DNA from: Zoogloea sp.
Lineage (GTDB): Bacteria; Pseudomonadota; Gammaproteobacteria; Burkholderiales; Rhodocyclaceae
DNA length: 37,073 nt
Assembly (NCBI RefSeq): GCF_028693495.1
Contig: NZ_JAQUVG010000026.1
Span: 1-37,073, forward strand
Reading direction: 5' to 3'
How positions within the stretch are numbered: the stretch's first letter is position 1; every line of letters begins with the position of its first letter. Of this stretch, positions 23,010 through 32,281 are shown one piece after another. A program made the translations under genes and the position numbers. A model generated the notes under the pieces. It saw nothing but the letters and a program-made list of their open reading frames with translations. It was not told the origin of the DNA and ran no database searches.

Positions 23010-24785
23010 ATGAACAAGGCCTATACGCCTGCTCCAGACCGGCAGAGTCGCCGCCGGATTCACCGCCAGGGTCCTGATGTCGGCCGTGTCTATCGCAGCG
23101 TTCGCGACATGCAGCACGATCTGTCCACAACCCTTGACCCCCTGGGCATGATGGCACCCATCGTCCACGCCCAGATGGCCTGGCTGATGCATCCCCAGGA
23201 GCTGGCCGAGCGGAAGTCGGTACTCTATTCGGATCTGTTCCAGCTGCATTGGCACACCCTCAACCGGATGGCCGGTCTGGAGCATGATGAACCGATCAAG
23301 CCCAATCCGGATGACACCCGTTTCGCCGACCCGGTGTGGTCCGAGTCGCCGACCTGGGATATGGTCAAGGACTGGTACCTGACCTTTACTCACCGGGCCC
23401 AGGACATGTTGTACGACACTCCGGCCCTGTCGTCCCGGGAACGTCGTCGGGCGGCCTTCTGGTGGCGCAAGTGGCTCAATGCGGTGGCCCCCACCAACTT
23501 TCTCCTGACCAACCCGGTAGCCCAGCGCAAGGCCTTTGAAACCCGGGGTCAAAGCCTCCTGGATGGCTGGCAGAATTTCCTGGCGGATCTGCAGCATGGC
23601 AATGTCCGGATGACCACCCCCGACGATTTTCAGGTGGGCGTCAATCTGGCCACCACGGCCGGATCAGTGGTGTTCCGCAACCGTCTGGTCGAGCTCATCC
23701 ACTATGCACCCACCCAGCCCAAGGTGCACGCTGAGCCGGTGGTCATCATCACCCCCTGGATCAACAAGTTCTACGTGCTCGACCTCAACCCCAAGAAGAG
23801 CATGGTCAAGTACCTGCTGGACCAGGGGCTGGATGTCTTCATCACCAGCTGGAAGAACCCTGATGCCTCCATGGCCGACGTGGGTTTCGATGCCTACATG
23901 CTGGAAGGGGTGGATACGGCGGTCCGGGTGGCCCGCGAGATCTCCGGAGTGAAGCAGGTGCATGCGGCGGGCTACTGTATTGGCGGTACTGCGCTCAGCA
24001 TGTACATGGCCTGGGCCAACCGCCACTACGGCAAGGACGCCATACCAGTGGCTGATCTGACGCTGTTCACAACCCTGGTGGATTTCCACAAGCCGGGCGA
24101 TATCGAGGTCTTCATCGACGAGGGCAGTGTCAAGCACCTGTGCGATCAGATGTCCCGCAAGGGCTACCTGGACGGCAAGGACATGGCAATGGCATTCCGG
24201 CTGCTGCGTTCCAACAGCCTGATCTGGCATTACGTCGTCCACGGCTGGCTGTATGGCGAAACGCCCACGCCTTTCGATGTTCTGTACTGGAACATGGATT
24301 CCACCCGGATGCCCTACACCATGCACGCCTGGTACCTCAACGAGCTGTACCTGCATAACCGGCTGATCCAGCCCGGTGCGTTGACGATCGCCGGGGAGAG
24401 CATCGACTTGCGGGAAATCAGCCAGCCGGTCTATGCGGTGGCCGCGGTGGATGACCACATTGCCCCCTGGGCCCAGACTTTCCGGATTCTCAATTTCGTG
24501 ACTGGCGAGAAGCGCTATGTGCTGTCGAGCTCCGGTCATATCCTCGGCATCGTCAACCCGCCGGTCAACCCGCCCAAGCGCAGCTACCGTGTCGGCAGTG
24601 CCGAACCCAGTGACACTCCCGAACTCTGGCTGGAGCGCCATGGGGAACAGGCGGGCAGCTGGTGGGAAGACTGGATGGCCTGGCTCAAACCCCGGGCCGG
24701 GAAACTGGTGGATGCCCGTCCCGTCGCGACTGCGGATTACCCGGCCCTGGCTGCTGCTCCAGGCGAGTACGTGCGCGAGGCCTGA
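23010..24785 (+). CDS. phaC: Class I poly(3-hydroxyalkanoate) synthase
   Basis: The 591-residue PHA synthase polymerises hydroxyacyl-CoA into storage polyester at the granule surface. The N-terminal third is the PhaC_N region (NFLLTNPVAQRKAFETRGQS, LLDGWQNFLADL). The catalytic alpha/beta-hydrolase domain has the lipase-like box GYCIGG with Cys323, Asp482 in VDDHIAPW and His510 in SSGHILGIVNPP. These sit close to Cys319/Asp480/His508 of the Ralstonia enzyme, and the length fits class I (no PhaE or PhaR partner is visible). GGGAGAACGAGC precedes the ATG. It is monocistronic, ended by a strong hairpin, with no phaA, phaB or phasin gene next to it, so the pathway is split across the genome. Confidence 0.95.
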   Translation: MNKAYTPAPDRQSRRRIHRQGPDVGRVYRSVRDMQHDLSTTLDPLGMMAPIVHAQMAWLMHPQELAERKSVLYSDLFQLHWHTLNRMAGLEHDEPIKPNPDDTRFADPVWSESPTWDMVKDWYLTFTHRAQDMLYDTPALSSRERRRAAFWWRKWLNAVAPTNFLLTNPVAQRKAFETRGQSLLDGWQNFLADLQHGNVRMTTPDDFQVGVNLATTAGSVVFRNRLVELIHYAPTQPKVHAEPVVIITPWINKFYVLDLNPKKSMVKYLLDQGLDVFITSWKNPDASMADVGFDAYMLEGVDTAVRVAREISGVKQVHAAGYCIGGTALSMYMAWANRHYGKDAIPVADLTLFTTLVDFHKPGDIEVFIDEGSVKHLCDQMSRKGYLDGKDMAMAFRLLRSNSLIWHYVVHGWLYGETPTPFDVLYWNMDSTRMPYTMHAWYLNELYLHNRLIQPGALTIAGESIDLREISQPVYAVAAVDDHIAPWAQTFRILNFVTGEKRYVLSSSGHILGIVNPPVNPPKRSYRVGSAEPSDTPELWLERHGEQAGSWWEDWMAWLKPRAGKLVDARPVATADYPALAAAPGEYVREA

Positions 24786-24801
24786 TCCTGCAGGGTGGCT
24801 T

Positions 24802-24849
24802 GAAATGCCTGGGGAGCGCCGTTGAAAGGCGGAGCTCCCCAGGCATTTC
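24802..24849 (+). terminator. Strong hairpin after phaC
   Basis: A perfect 16-bp stem (GAAATGCCTGGGGAGC at 24802-24817 and its complement at 24834-24849) encloses a loop that itself has a small CGCC/GGCG stem. It starts 17 bp after the phaC stop and shields the following DUF262 operon from read-through. The T-run is short. Confidence 0.75.
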
Positions 24850-25011
24850 ATCGTTCACACCGGATCAGGCGGGCTGCCTTTTTGCCCATGGGGAGCCCTG
24901 ATTGATCCGGTTCTGCAGGAGGGCCTGGCGGGCAGTGTCATGGGACAAGGGAGTCAAAAACCGCCAGAATGGCCCTCCCGATCACCGCGCCCTTGAGGAA
25001 TACCCGAAATC

Positions 25012-26406
25012 ATGACGGACAGCAGCCTGGACAAGGGCATCCTGACGGTGGGGGAATTGCTGCTCGACCGGAGCCTGGCAATTCCCGTGTATCAACGCCC
25101 CTACAAATGGACGACCGCGCATGTGCACCAACTGCTGGGAGATCTCCTGACCCATCGTCACAAGGAGGCCTACCGCCTGGGCACCCTCGTGTTCCACCGG
25201 GAGACCGAAGACGGACGGCGCTACATCGTGGATGGCCAGCAGCGTACGGTCACCCTGATGCTCATCGTCCAGGCCCTGATCCAGGAGCACCTGGAGGGGC
25301 ACCGGCTCGAGCGCAATGACCTGAAGGTCAGGCTGGCGGAGCTGAAAACGGCTCTGGCGGCTTTCGATCATGATTTCGACAACCCGCTTTCCCAGCGCAA
25401 CATCCGCAACAACTATCTGGACATCGCCCGTTTTGTCGCTCGTCCGGAGTGCGATGAGGATCTGGTCGCCTTCCTGCTGGAGCGCTGCCAGCTGGTGACC
25501 TTCACCCTGGGTGACATCTCCGAGGCTTTCCAGTTCTTCGACTCCCAGAATGCCCGGGGGCGTGACCTGGATCCCCATGATCTCCTCAAGGCCTTCCACC
25601 TGCGGGCCTTCAGCCTCCAGGATGAGCCTCTCAAGGCGCGCACTGTCTCCGGCTGGGAGAACACCGACAGCGGGGAGCTGGTGACCCTGTTTGCTCAGTA
25701 CCTTTACCGCATCCGCCAGTGGGTCAAGGGCCGTTCTGCCCGCTACTTCAGCAAGGAGGACTGTGCCCTATTCAAGGGGATCAATATGGATGAGGTGGCC
25801 CATTACCCCTATGTGGAGGGCCTGCGCATCACCCACCATTTTGTGGACAACTACAACCGGCACTATGCCCGCAATATCGACGGGCAGCGGATGGCCTTTC
25901 CCTTCAGCCTTGATCAGATCATCCTCAATGGCCGCCGCTTCTTCGAGATGATCGCTCACTACCAGCTGACGGGCTTTCACAAAGGTGGCCTGACCCTCAA
26001 GGCGGAGAGCCTGGGGGGCTGCAGGCTCTCGGAGACGGCGGCTTGCATCACCGAGGTCCTGAACACCTATGAGGGTCGTCAGCGGACCGGTGATCGCTAT
26101 GTGCGCATGATGTTTGATTGCCTGCTGGTGTATTACCTGGATAAGTTCGGGACAGCAGAACTGTCCCGGGCCATCGAGAAAATCTTCATCTGGGCCTACA
26201 CCCTGCGCCTGCGCCTGCAGAGCGTGCACCTGGCGAGCGTGGACAACCATGTCCTGCAGAACAACCTCTTTGCGCTGCTGAGGGATGCCACCGCTCCTGA
26301 AGCCCTGCTGGATTACCCTCTCCCCATGCTGCGCCGGCCGGATCCCCGCTGGAATCCCGCCCCCGGACTGCTCGCCCTTTTCGAAAAAATGCACTATGTG
26401 GAATGA
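25012..26406 (+). CDS. DUF262 protein (GmrS-like, stand-alone)
   Basis: The 464-residue protein has an N-terminal DUF262 (ParB/sulfiredoxin-like NTPase) domain: IPVYQRPYKW at residues 24-33, IVDGQQRTVTLMLIVQAL with DGQQR at 74-78, and a third motif FQFFDSQNARGRDLDPHDLL near 175-195. In GmrSD and BrxU the DGQQR motif is needed for nucleotide use. The C-terminal half is helical and lacks the EH...N...K nuclease motif, so this subunit probably senses or binds rather than cuts. It overlaps the next gene by 11 bp, implying fixed stoichiometry. It is well separated from phaC by a terminator-like hairpin. It is most likely half of a modification-dependent anti-phage system. Confidence 0.85.
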   Translation: MTDSSLDKGILTVGELLLDRSLAIPVYQRPYKWTTAHVHQLLGDLLTHRHKEAYRLGTLVFHRETEDGRRYIVDGQQRTVTLMLIVQALIQEHLEGHRLERNDLKVRLAELKTALAAFDHDFDNPLSQRNIRNNYLDIARFVARPECDEDLVAFLLERCQLVTFTLGDISEAFQFFDSQNARGRDLDPHDLLKAFHLRAFSLQDEPLKARTVSGWENTDSGELVTLFAQYLYRIRQWVKGRSARYFSKEDCALFKGINMDEVAHYPYVEGLRITHHFVDNYNRHYARNIDGQRMAFPFSLDQIILNGRRFFEMIAHYQLTGFHKGGLTLKAESLGGCRLSETAACITEVLNTYEGRQRTGDRYVRMMFDCLLVYYLDKFGTAELSRAIEKIFIWAYTLRLRLQSVHLASVDNHVLQNNLFALLRDATAPEALLDYPLPMLRRPDPRWNPAPGLLALFEKMHYVE

Positions 26407-28435
26407 CCCGCCCATCACCCTGTCCGTCCGGCAGCTCCTGACGGATCCGGCACTCCACCGCATCCCCATGTATCAGCGCAACTATGCCTGGGGTGAGGGA
26501 GAGATCACCCAGCTGATCCGTGATGTGGTGGACTCGGTCCAGGAAGGGAGTGCCCAGGGTCACCCCTATTACCTGGGTACCCTGGTGGTTTTTGAACGGC
26601 AGGAAGACGCCCTCACGGTTTTTGAGGTCATCGACGGTCAGCAGCGCCTGACCACCTTGCTCCTGCTGTGTCTGTACCTGTGTGGCCAGGGAGACCGCCC
26701 CTCCGGATGGACGGCCCGATTGAACGTGGATTTCGAGAATCGTCCCCGGTCGCGCCGGACCCTTGAGGCGATTGCCCGCCTGGGCACCCATCCCGCCGCC
26801 CTGGACGGACTCGCGCCTCAGGACACCCATGAAGGCATCCGCCAGGGGTACGAAATCATCCGTCGTGTCTTGCCCAGGGCGCTCAAGGACACGGATCCGG
26901 CGTCCCCCCTATCCCGGGAAGCCTTTGCCCGTTTCCTGTACGAAAAGGTCCGGATCATGCGGGTCAAGGTTCCCCGCGACACGGACTTGAACCACTACTT
27001 CGAGATCATGAACAACCGGGGGGAGCAGCTTGAGAAGCATGAGGTGCTCAAGGCCCGTCTCATGGCGGTGTTTGCGGGCAACGACGAGGAGGCAAGGCAC
27101 AACCGCCAGTGCTTCAACCGGATCTGGGAAGCCTGTGCCAGCATGGACAGGTACGTTCAGGCCGGGTTTGTCCCCGGTCAGCGGGACCGGATCTTTGGTC
27201 CGAAGGACTGGGGATCCCTCCAGATGGCCGATTTTGACCAGCTCCGGGACTGCCTCTGCGGGGCCGAGGAGGCCGCTGGAGATCCGGGTGTCCGTGGGGC
27301 AACTCTGGCGGAGCTGACCCGCCCCGGCTGGCGGGGGCCCGGGGTGGCGCCACTGAAGGAGGCTCCCCCCGAGCGTTTCGGTGCTGTCATCAACTTCCCC
27401 AACTTCCTGCTCCAGGTGTTGCGGGTATTCCGCCAGGTGGAGCTACCCCTGGATGACAAACGTCTGATCCGAGTCTTCGAGGTGCACCTGCTGGCAAGCC
27501 GCAGCCCCCGGGAGGTGAAGGATTTTGCATTCACCCTGCTGCGCTGCCGTTTTCTGTTTGATCAGTACGTCCTCCGACGGGAGTCCCTCGGGGGTAGTGA
27601 CGCCTGGACTCTGCAGCGTCACATCTGGCGCGAGGGCAATGGTGCAGGGCAGGCCGACTACCTGAACACCTTCAGCACGGCGGGGGACAATCGCCGGATC
27701 CTGATGCTGCTCGCCGCCTTCCATGTGTCGGCTCCCGGCCAGGCTTACAAATACTGGCTCCAGGCGGCCCTGGACTGGCTCCACGCCCGCCATGCAGCGG
27801 GGGAGGCCATCACGGAAGAGAACTATCTGGCCCAGCTGGAATCGGTGGCCCGGGCATTCGTCTTCGACAGGCATCTGGGGGCAGGCCTGGGCTATGACCA
27901 GATCATCCGGCACAACGCCGGCGCCTGTCAGGCCCGCCGGGCCTCCTTCGACCTGATCCGCATGGATGACCAGCTGACGTTTGAAGGCCTCCAGAACAAT
28001 CTGGTCTTCAACTACCTGGATTATCTGCTCTGGCTTCGTCATGGGGCCCGCTGCGCGGCCATCCAGAAATTTGAATTCACTCCGCGCAGCTCGTTGGAGC
28101 ATTACTATCCCCGACAGCCCATGCCCGGTCACGATGCCTGGGTGGATGAGGACCTGGACTGTTTCGGTAATCTTTGCCTGATCAGCCACAGCAAAAACTC
28201 CCGCCTCAGCAACCATCCCCCCGAAGCCAAGAAATCCCATTACAAGGCAGGGAATCCCGACAGTATCAAGCAGTACCTGATGATGGAAATGACCACCGGG
28301 GAGACGCCCTGGACCCCTCAGACCATGCGTGCCCACTACGAAGAAATCAAGGGCGTCCTGCTGGACGCCCTTGACGAGGCTGCGCCACCGGTAGCCGGGT
28401 GCGCGGATGCACCCGGGACCGGAGCAGGCAGTTAG
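26396..28435 (+). CDS. DUF262-DUF1524 protein (GmrSD-like nuclease)
   Basis: From the ATG at 26396, which overlaps the previous stop by 11 bp, the protein has 679 residues. The N-terminal DUF262 domain shows IPMYQRNYAW at 23-32, VIDGQQRLTTLLLL with DGQQR at 80-84, and YFEIMNNRGEQLEKHEVLKA. After a long helical region the C-terminus carries a DUF1524 His-Me-finger nuclease: SLEHYYPRQ with His569, then CFGNLCLISHSKNSRLSN (Asn592 and Asn601) and KKSHYK. This is the fused GmrS-GmrD layout of type IV restriction enzymes, which cut DNA with modified bases. Another DUF262 gene directly upstream makes a two-sensor, one-nuclease system. A longer in-frame start at 26285 lies deep inside the previous gene. 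The last bases overlap the stop of the convergent PEP-CTERM gene. Confidence 0.87.
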   Translation: MWNDPPITLSVRQLLTDPALHRIPMYQRNYAWGEGEITQLIRDVVDSVQEGSAQGHPYYLGTLVVFERQEDALTVFEVIDGQQRLTTLLLLCLYLCGQGDRPSGWTARLNVDFENRPRSRRTLEAIARLGTHPAALDGLAPQDTHEGIRQGYEIIRRVLPRALKDTDPASPLSREAFARFLYEKVRIMRVKVPRDTDLNHYFEIMNNRGEQLEKHEVLKARLMAVFAGNDEEARHNRQCFNRIWEACASMDRYVQAGFVPGQRDRIFGPKDWGSLQMADFDQLRDCLCGAEEAAGDPGVRGATLAELTRPGWRGPGVAPLKEAPPERFGAVINFPNFLLQVLRVFRQVELPLDDKRLIRVFEVHLLASRSPREVKDFAFTLLRCRFLFDQYVLRRESLGGSDAWTLQRHIWREGNGAGQADYLNTFSTAGDNRRILMLLAAFHVSAPGQAYKYWLQAALDWLHARHAAGEAITEENYLAQLESVARAFVFDRHLGAGLGYDQIIRHNAGACQARRASFDLIRMDDQLTFEGLQNNLVFNYLDYLLWLRHGARCAAIQKFEFTPRSSLEHYYPRQPMPGHDAWVDEDLDCFGNLCLISHSKNSRLSNHPPEAKKSHYKAGNPDSIKQYLMMEMTTGETPWTPQTMRAHYEEIKGVLLDALDEAAPPVAGCADAPGTGAGS

Positions 28436-29100
28436 CCTTTCCGGCGCAGGGCGGCCAGCAGGCCCAGGGCGCCCAGACCCAGGGCCAGGCTGGTGGGCTC
28501 GGGCACGCTGCTGGCAGCGCTGCGCAGGCTGACCTGGTCGATGCTCAGGAATGAGGTGCCCACATAATCCCCTTCGTCGGCGACGCCGAACACCAGGTCA
28601 AAGCTGCCACCGTTCAGGAAGGTCTGGCTGAACAGGCCGCTGCCGGTGCCCCCCAGCACGTGGGCAAGAACGTTCACCTGGCCGTCCACCATCACGAAGG
28701 CGAAGTCGTTCATGAAGGTGTCCAGGGAGGAGAAGTCCCACGCAAAGGACAGGGTGTCGCCGGCCGCCACCGTGAGGGTCTGACGCAGGGCGGAGCCTTC
28801 GAAGGACCAGCTGTTCAGGTCCAGGGCGCCGAGGGGCAGGCCGGCAAAGCTTTCCAGACCACCCGGGACGCCCACTAGGGCGGCGGCCGTACCGGACAGG
28901 TTGCGGGCGGCCGGGCCGGCGCCGTCGTCATCCTCCAGGGATGCAGTGGTGAGCACGGCGCTGCCGTTGACCACCGCCACGTCACCCAGCGCCGACCAGC
29001 CACTCAGGTCGGTGTCGAAGGTGCCATTTACCAGGGCGGCGTGGGCGTTGCCGAAGGCGGCCAGCAGCAGCCCGGCGAGCAGATTCTTGGCGTGTTTCAT
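28432..29100 (-). CDS. PEP-CTERM sorted exported protein
   Basis: The 222-residue protein has a Sec signal peptide (MKHAKNLLAGLLLAAFGNAH, cleavage near AHA) and ends with a full PEP-CTERM sorting signal: VPEPTSLALGLGALGLLAAL then RRKG. The mature part is a beta-sandwich-like region beginning LVNGTFDTDLSGW and ending with FLSIDQVSLR, a layout common in PEP-CTERM proteins of floc-forming betaproteobacteria. Exosortase, encoded elsewhere, should process it. It lies 20 bp downstream of the extracellular nuclease gene on the same strand, so the two are probably one transcript. No Cys or catalytic motif was seen; a structural or carbohydrate-binding role in the matrix is possible. Confidence 0.88.
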   Translation of the reverse strand: MKHAKNLLAGLLLAAFGNAHAALVNGTFDTDLSGWSALGDVAVVNGSAVLTTASLEDDDGAGPAARNLSGTAAALVGVPGGLESFAGLPLGALDLNSWSFEGSALRQTLTVAAGDTLSFAWDFSSLDTFMNDFAFVMVDGQVNVLAHVLGGTGSGLFSQTFLNGGSFDLVFGVADEGDYVGTSFLSIDQVSLRSAASSVPEPTSLALGLGALGLLAALRRKG

Positions 29101-29120
29101 GATCTCGTTTTCCTTGGTTC

Positions 29121-32100
29121 TTACGGGGCGACGACGAAGTCGCGGCCGCTGTCGATGGCGCTGGAGGCAACCCCCTTCAGCAGTGCCAGCGGGCGGGCAA
29201 TGGCAGTACCGGCATTGCCGTCCGGGTCGATCTGGATACTGGTGCCGGCGCTGGTGGACACCAGCTTGAGGTAGCCGTCGGCGACCGGATTGGTGCCGGT
29301 GTAGCCGATGCTGACCAGCAGGGCGCGCAGGTCGATACGATCCGTGCCGGGCACGAAGTCGGTGATCGTGTCGCCCGCATCCCGCAGGCTCTGGTAGACA
29401 AAGGTGTCTGCACCACTGCCCCCGGTCAGGGTGTCGGCGCCCGCTCCTCCGCTGATCACGTCATCCCCGGCGGTGCCGGTCAGGGTGTCACGGCTACCGC
29501 TGCCCTCCACCTTCTTCACCAGGTTCAGGCCGATGAGGACCGGGTCGTGGTCAGAAGAACGGTAAGGCGTGGCGGAGTACAGGTCGGGAGTGCAGGTCGG
29601 GCAGACCGGCGTCTTGAACTCCAGGTTGTAGTCCAGGAAAGAGGGTTCGTCCGCGTTGATGTGCCAGTGGCCGATGCCGGCCACCTGGGCGTCCAGGGAG
29701 GCGCTGGTGAGGGCATGGTCCAGGTAGCCGATCTCCCCGTCGAAGACGTAGGAGTAGGGCTGGCTTTCCCGGGCGGCCAGCTGGTCCACCAGGCCGGCGC
29801 CGCTCAGGGCCAGGATCGGATCTTCCTTGCCGTAGGCGTTCAGGTCGCCGATCACGGCCACGTCCGGGTCAGCGGCGCTGGCCTTGACCTGCTCGATGAA
29901 GTTGAGGAGCTGGCGTGACTGGTCCACCCGCTGGGCGTTGTAGCAGCCCTGGCCGTCTCCCTGATCCTGGTTGGCTCCGGTGGCGTCCCCGCAGCCCTTG
30001 GACTTGAAGTGGTTTACCACCACCGAGAACTTTTCGCCGTTGGCGGCGGCAAAGGTCTGGGCCAGGGGCGGGCGGTTGTGGATGGCGGAGGTGTCGGACA
30101 GGGCGGCACCGATCCGGGTCAGCTTGCCGGGTTTGTAGATCATGGCGACCTTGATCTCGTCGCTGCCGGTTCCACCGGCCGGATCCGGTACCACGGCATA
30201 GGTGCCGGCACCCAGTGCGGCATTGAGGCCGTTCACCAGATCCTGGATCGCCGAGGTGGCCCCATGACCGTCGTTCTCGATCTCCATCAGGCCCACCACG
30301 TCGGCGTTGATGGCCTTGAGGGCGCCGATGATCTTGGTGCGCTGGCGCTCAAACTCGGTGATGCTGGAGGCGCCCCGGGAGGTGGGGAAGCCGCCGCCCG
30401 TGCCGTTGCCGTTGAAATAGTTGAGAACGTTGAAGCTGGCCACCTTGACGTTGCCGCCCACATCCAGCGGGGTGGTGGTGCGGGGGTGTGCCCGGCTGAA
30501 GCTCACCGCTTGGGTGGGATGGAGGCGGTAGTCGATGGCGGCCGGCGTGCTGGCATTGATGGCGCCCTGATCCAGGACCCCGACCAGCTCCCCATTCACC
30601 GTGTCACCACCACGGACGGTGTTGCCGGCGCCCAGATAGGGCGTCGGGCTCGGGTTCTGGCGGGTGGAGCCATCATCCAGCACCAGCAGGCGGCGCTGGT
30701 TCTCGTCGGCCAGGGCCAGGGCTTCCGGCGAGCCGGCGGGGAAGCGGTTGGTGGCCTTTTCGATGCGGCCGTTGGCCGACAGGGTCAGCTGACCGAAGCG
30801 GCCCAGGAAGAAATTCTGGGCGACGGTCATCGGGGAGACGATGCGCACCAGCATGCCTTCGTAGCGCTCCAGCTCGCCATTCACCGATTCCGGCAGGCTC
30901 ACATCCACCGGGGTGACGCTTTCGCCACTGGCCAGCAGGCTGATGCCGGTGGGGGCGGTGAGCTGGGTCTGGCCATTGAATTCGGCCACACTGCCCTTCA
31001 GGCTGATGCGCTGCCCTGCCGCCACGGTGGGCGGGGTGCTGGTGAACACATAGATCCCATCCGAGGTGGCCGGGTTGCCGTCGCCCACCGGATCCTGCAG
31101 GAAGAAGCCGTTGTTGGTCACCAGGGTGACCACGCCCGTCACGCTGACGCTCTGGCCCAGGCGCGGGCTGGTGGTGCCGCTCCCCTGAATTTCCCCGATC
31201 GGGGTGATGCTCGCCGCCGGGGTGACCGTCACATCCACGGTGCAGCTGGCGCTTTGCGCCCCGTTGTTGGCGAACAGCACGCTCACCGGATAGCTACCGG
31301 CCGCGACACTGGCGCTGGCCTGGAGGGTCACACTGGCAGAGCCGCCGTTGGTAGTGGCCGGGGTGGTGCTGCCGAGGCTGATGCCGGCCACGGCGCCGCT
31401 GGCGAGGGTGGCAGTGGTGACAATGCTGTCCGCATCGCTGGCGCTCAGGACCACGCTGCCGGCCGTGCCCTGCTGGACATTCAGCGGGCTGCAGCTCGCC
31501 ACGATGGGCGCGTTGACGGGGGCGCTGCCGCCGCCGCACTGATTGACAGGCGATCCGCTGTTGCGGGGAGAGGGCACGTCGGCTACAAAGTCGGCACCGT
31601 TCTGGTCGCTGTCGGTACAGCCGCCGGCGGCGCGGAACAGGGCGAGGCTGTTGCTGGGTGCCGGCGCAGCGGTGGTGCCTTCCTTGAAGTTGGCGCTCCC
31701 GAAGCCCACCAGGTCCACGATCTGGGCACTCTGTTCAGAGCTGCAGGGGGTGCTGCCACCGTTACAGGCGATGCCGGTCGCGGTGTTGGCCAGGATCACC
31801 TTGCCTGCGGTTGCCGCCATGGTAATGTTGCCGGACGCGTCGGGGCTGGGCAAGACGGCGCCGGTGCCGGCGCCGGGGGCGAGCTGGACCAGGAAATACT
31901 GGCCTGGCTGCAGGGTTCCGCTCAGGGGCGTCCTCGAGCTGGCGAAGTTGCCGGTGCCGGCAGCGCTGGCGTACTGGATGGACCAGCCCTCCAGGCTGAT
32001 GGGCGTGCTGCTCCGGTTGAAGAGCTCGACGTAATCGTTCTTGAAGGGGCTGAGGTTATTGCCACCGCCACCGAACAGCTGGCTGATGACGACATCGGAG

Positions 32101-32195
32101 GCGGCCAGGGCAAGGCCGCTGACGCTGAGCAGGCCGGCGGCGCAGAGGGCCGTGGCAAGGCGGTTGGGTAGGTGCATGGAGCGCATTCCGGGCAT
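29121..32195 (-). CDS. ExeM/NucH-type extracellular nuclease with RTX-like C-terminus
   Basis: The 1024-residue protein begins with a signal peptide (about residues 7-32, ending LALAAS). A lamin-tail domain follows (VVISQLFGGGGNN ... NDYVELFNRS). Then come Ig-like repeats and an OB-fold region (SITPIGEIQGSG ... VSVTGVVTLV). The endonuclease/exonuclease/phosphatase domain spans about residues 583-890, with VASFNVLNYF, VVGLMEIENDG (metal Glu), VIGDLNAYGKEDP and SSDHDPV. The last 120 residues hold Ca-binding nonapeptides (GGAGADTLTGGSGADTF) and a type I secretion-like tail. Homologues degrade extracellular DNA for nutrients or biofilm remodelling. Having both a Sec signal and an RTX tail is unusual. 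The exact start is uncertain: in-frame ATGs occur at 32195, 32186 and 32177. Confidence 0.9.
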   Translation of the reverse strand: MPGMRSMHLPNRLATALCAAGLLSVSGLALAASDVVISQLFGGGGNNLSPFKNDYVELFNRSSTPISLEGWSIQYASAAGTGNFASSRTPLSGTLQPGQYFLVQLAPGAGTGAVLPSPDASGNITMAATAGKVILANTATGIACNGGSTPCSSEQSAQIVDLVGFGSANFKEGTTAAPAPSNSLALFRAAGGCTDSDQNGADFVADVPSPRNSGSPVNQCGGGSAPVNAPIVASCSPLNVQQGTAGSVVLSASDADSIVTTATLASGAVAGISLGSTTPATTNGGSASVTLQASASVAAGSYPVSVLFANNGAQSASCTVDVTVTPAASITPIGEIQGSGTTSPRLGQSVSVTGVVTLVTNNGFFLQDPVGDGNPATSDGIYVFTSTPPTVAAGQRISLKGSVAEFNGQTQLTAPTGISLLASGESVTPVDVSLPESVNGELERYEGMLVRIVSPMTVAQNFFLGRFGQLTLSANGRIEKATNRFPAGSPEALALADENQRRLLVLDDGSTRQNPSPTPYLGAGNTVRGGDTVNGELVGVLDQGAINASTPAAIDYRLHPTQAVSFSRAHPRTTTPLDVGGNVKVASFNVLNYFNGNGTGGGFPTSRGASSITEFERQRTKIIGALKAINADVVGLMEIENDGHGATSAIQDLVNGLNAALGAGTYAVVPDPAGGTGSDEIKVAMIYKPGKLTRIGAALSDTSAIHNRPPLAQTFAAANGEKFSVVVNHFKSKGCGDATGANQDQGDGQGCYNAQRVDQSRQLLNFIEQVKASAADPDVAVIGDLNAYGKEDPILALSGAGLVDQLAARESQPYSYVFDGEIGYLDHALTSASLDAQVAGIGHWHINADEPSFLDYNLEFKTPVCPTCTPDLYSATPYRSSDHDPVLIGLNLVKKVEGSGSRDTLTGTAGDDVISGGAGADTLTGGSGADTFVYQSLRDAGDTITDFVPGTDRIDLRALLVSIGYTGTNPVADGYLKLVSTSAGTSIQIDPDGNAGTAIARPLALLKGVASSAIDSGRDFVVAP

Positions 32196-32281
32196 AGGGA
32201 AAGCCCGGGAATATAGTCAGCCGGAATTACACCACTCCTGGCCCAGTTTCACCGAAAACTCCTCCGATTGGAGGAGGCCTC

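Noticed and set aside
30009-32171. A 720-codon open frame on the plus strand
   Set aside because: Antisense to the well-supported extracellular nuclease; low-complexity Gly/Ala/His-rich product with no motif.
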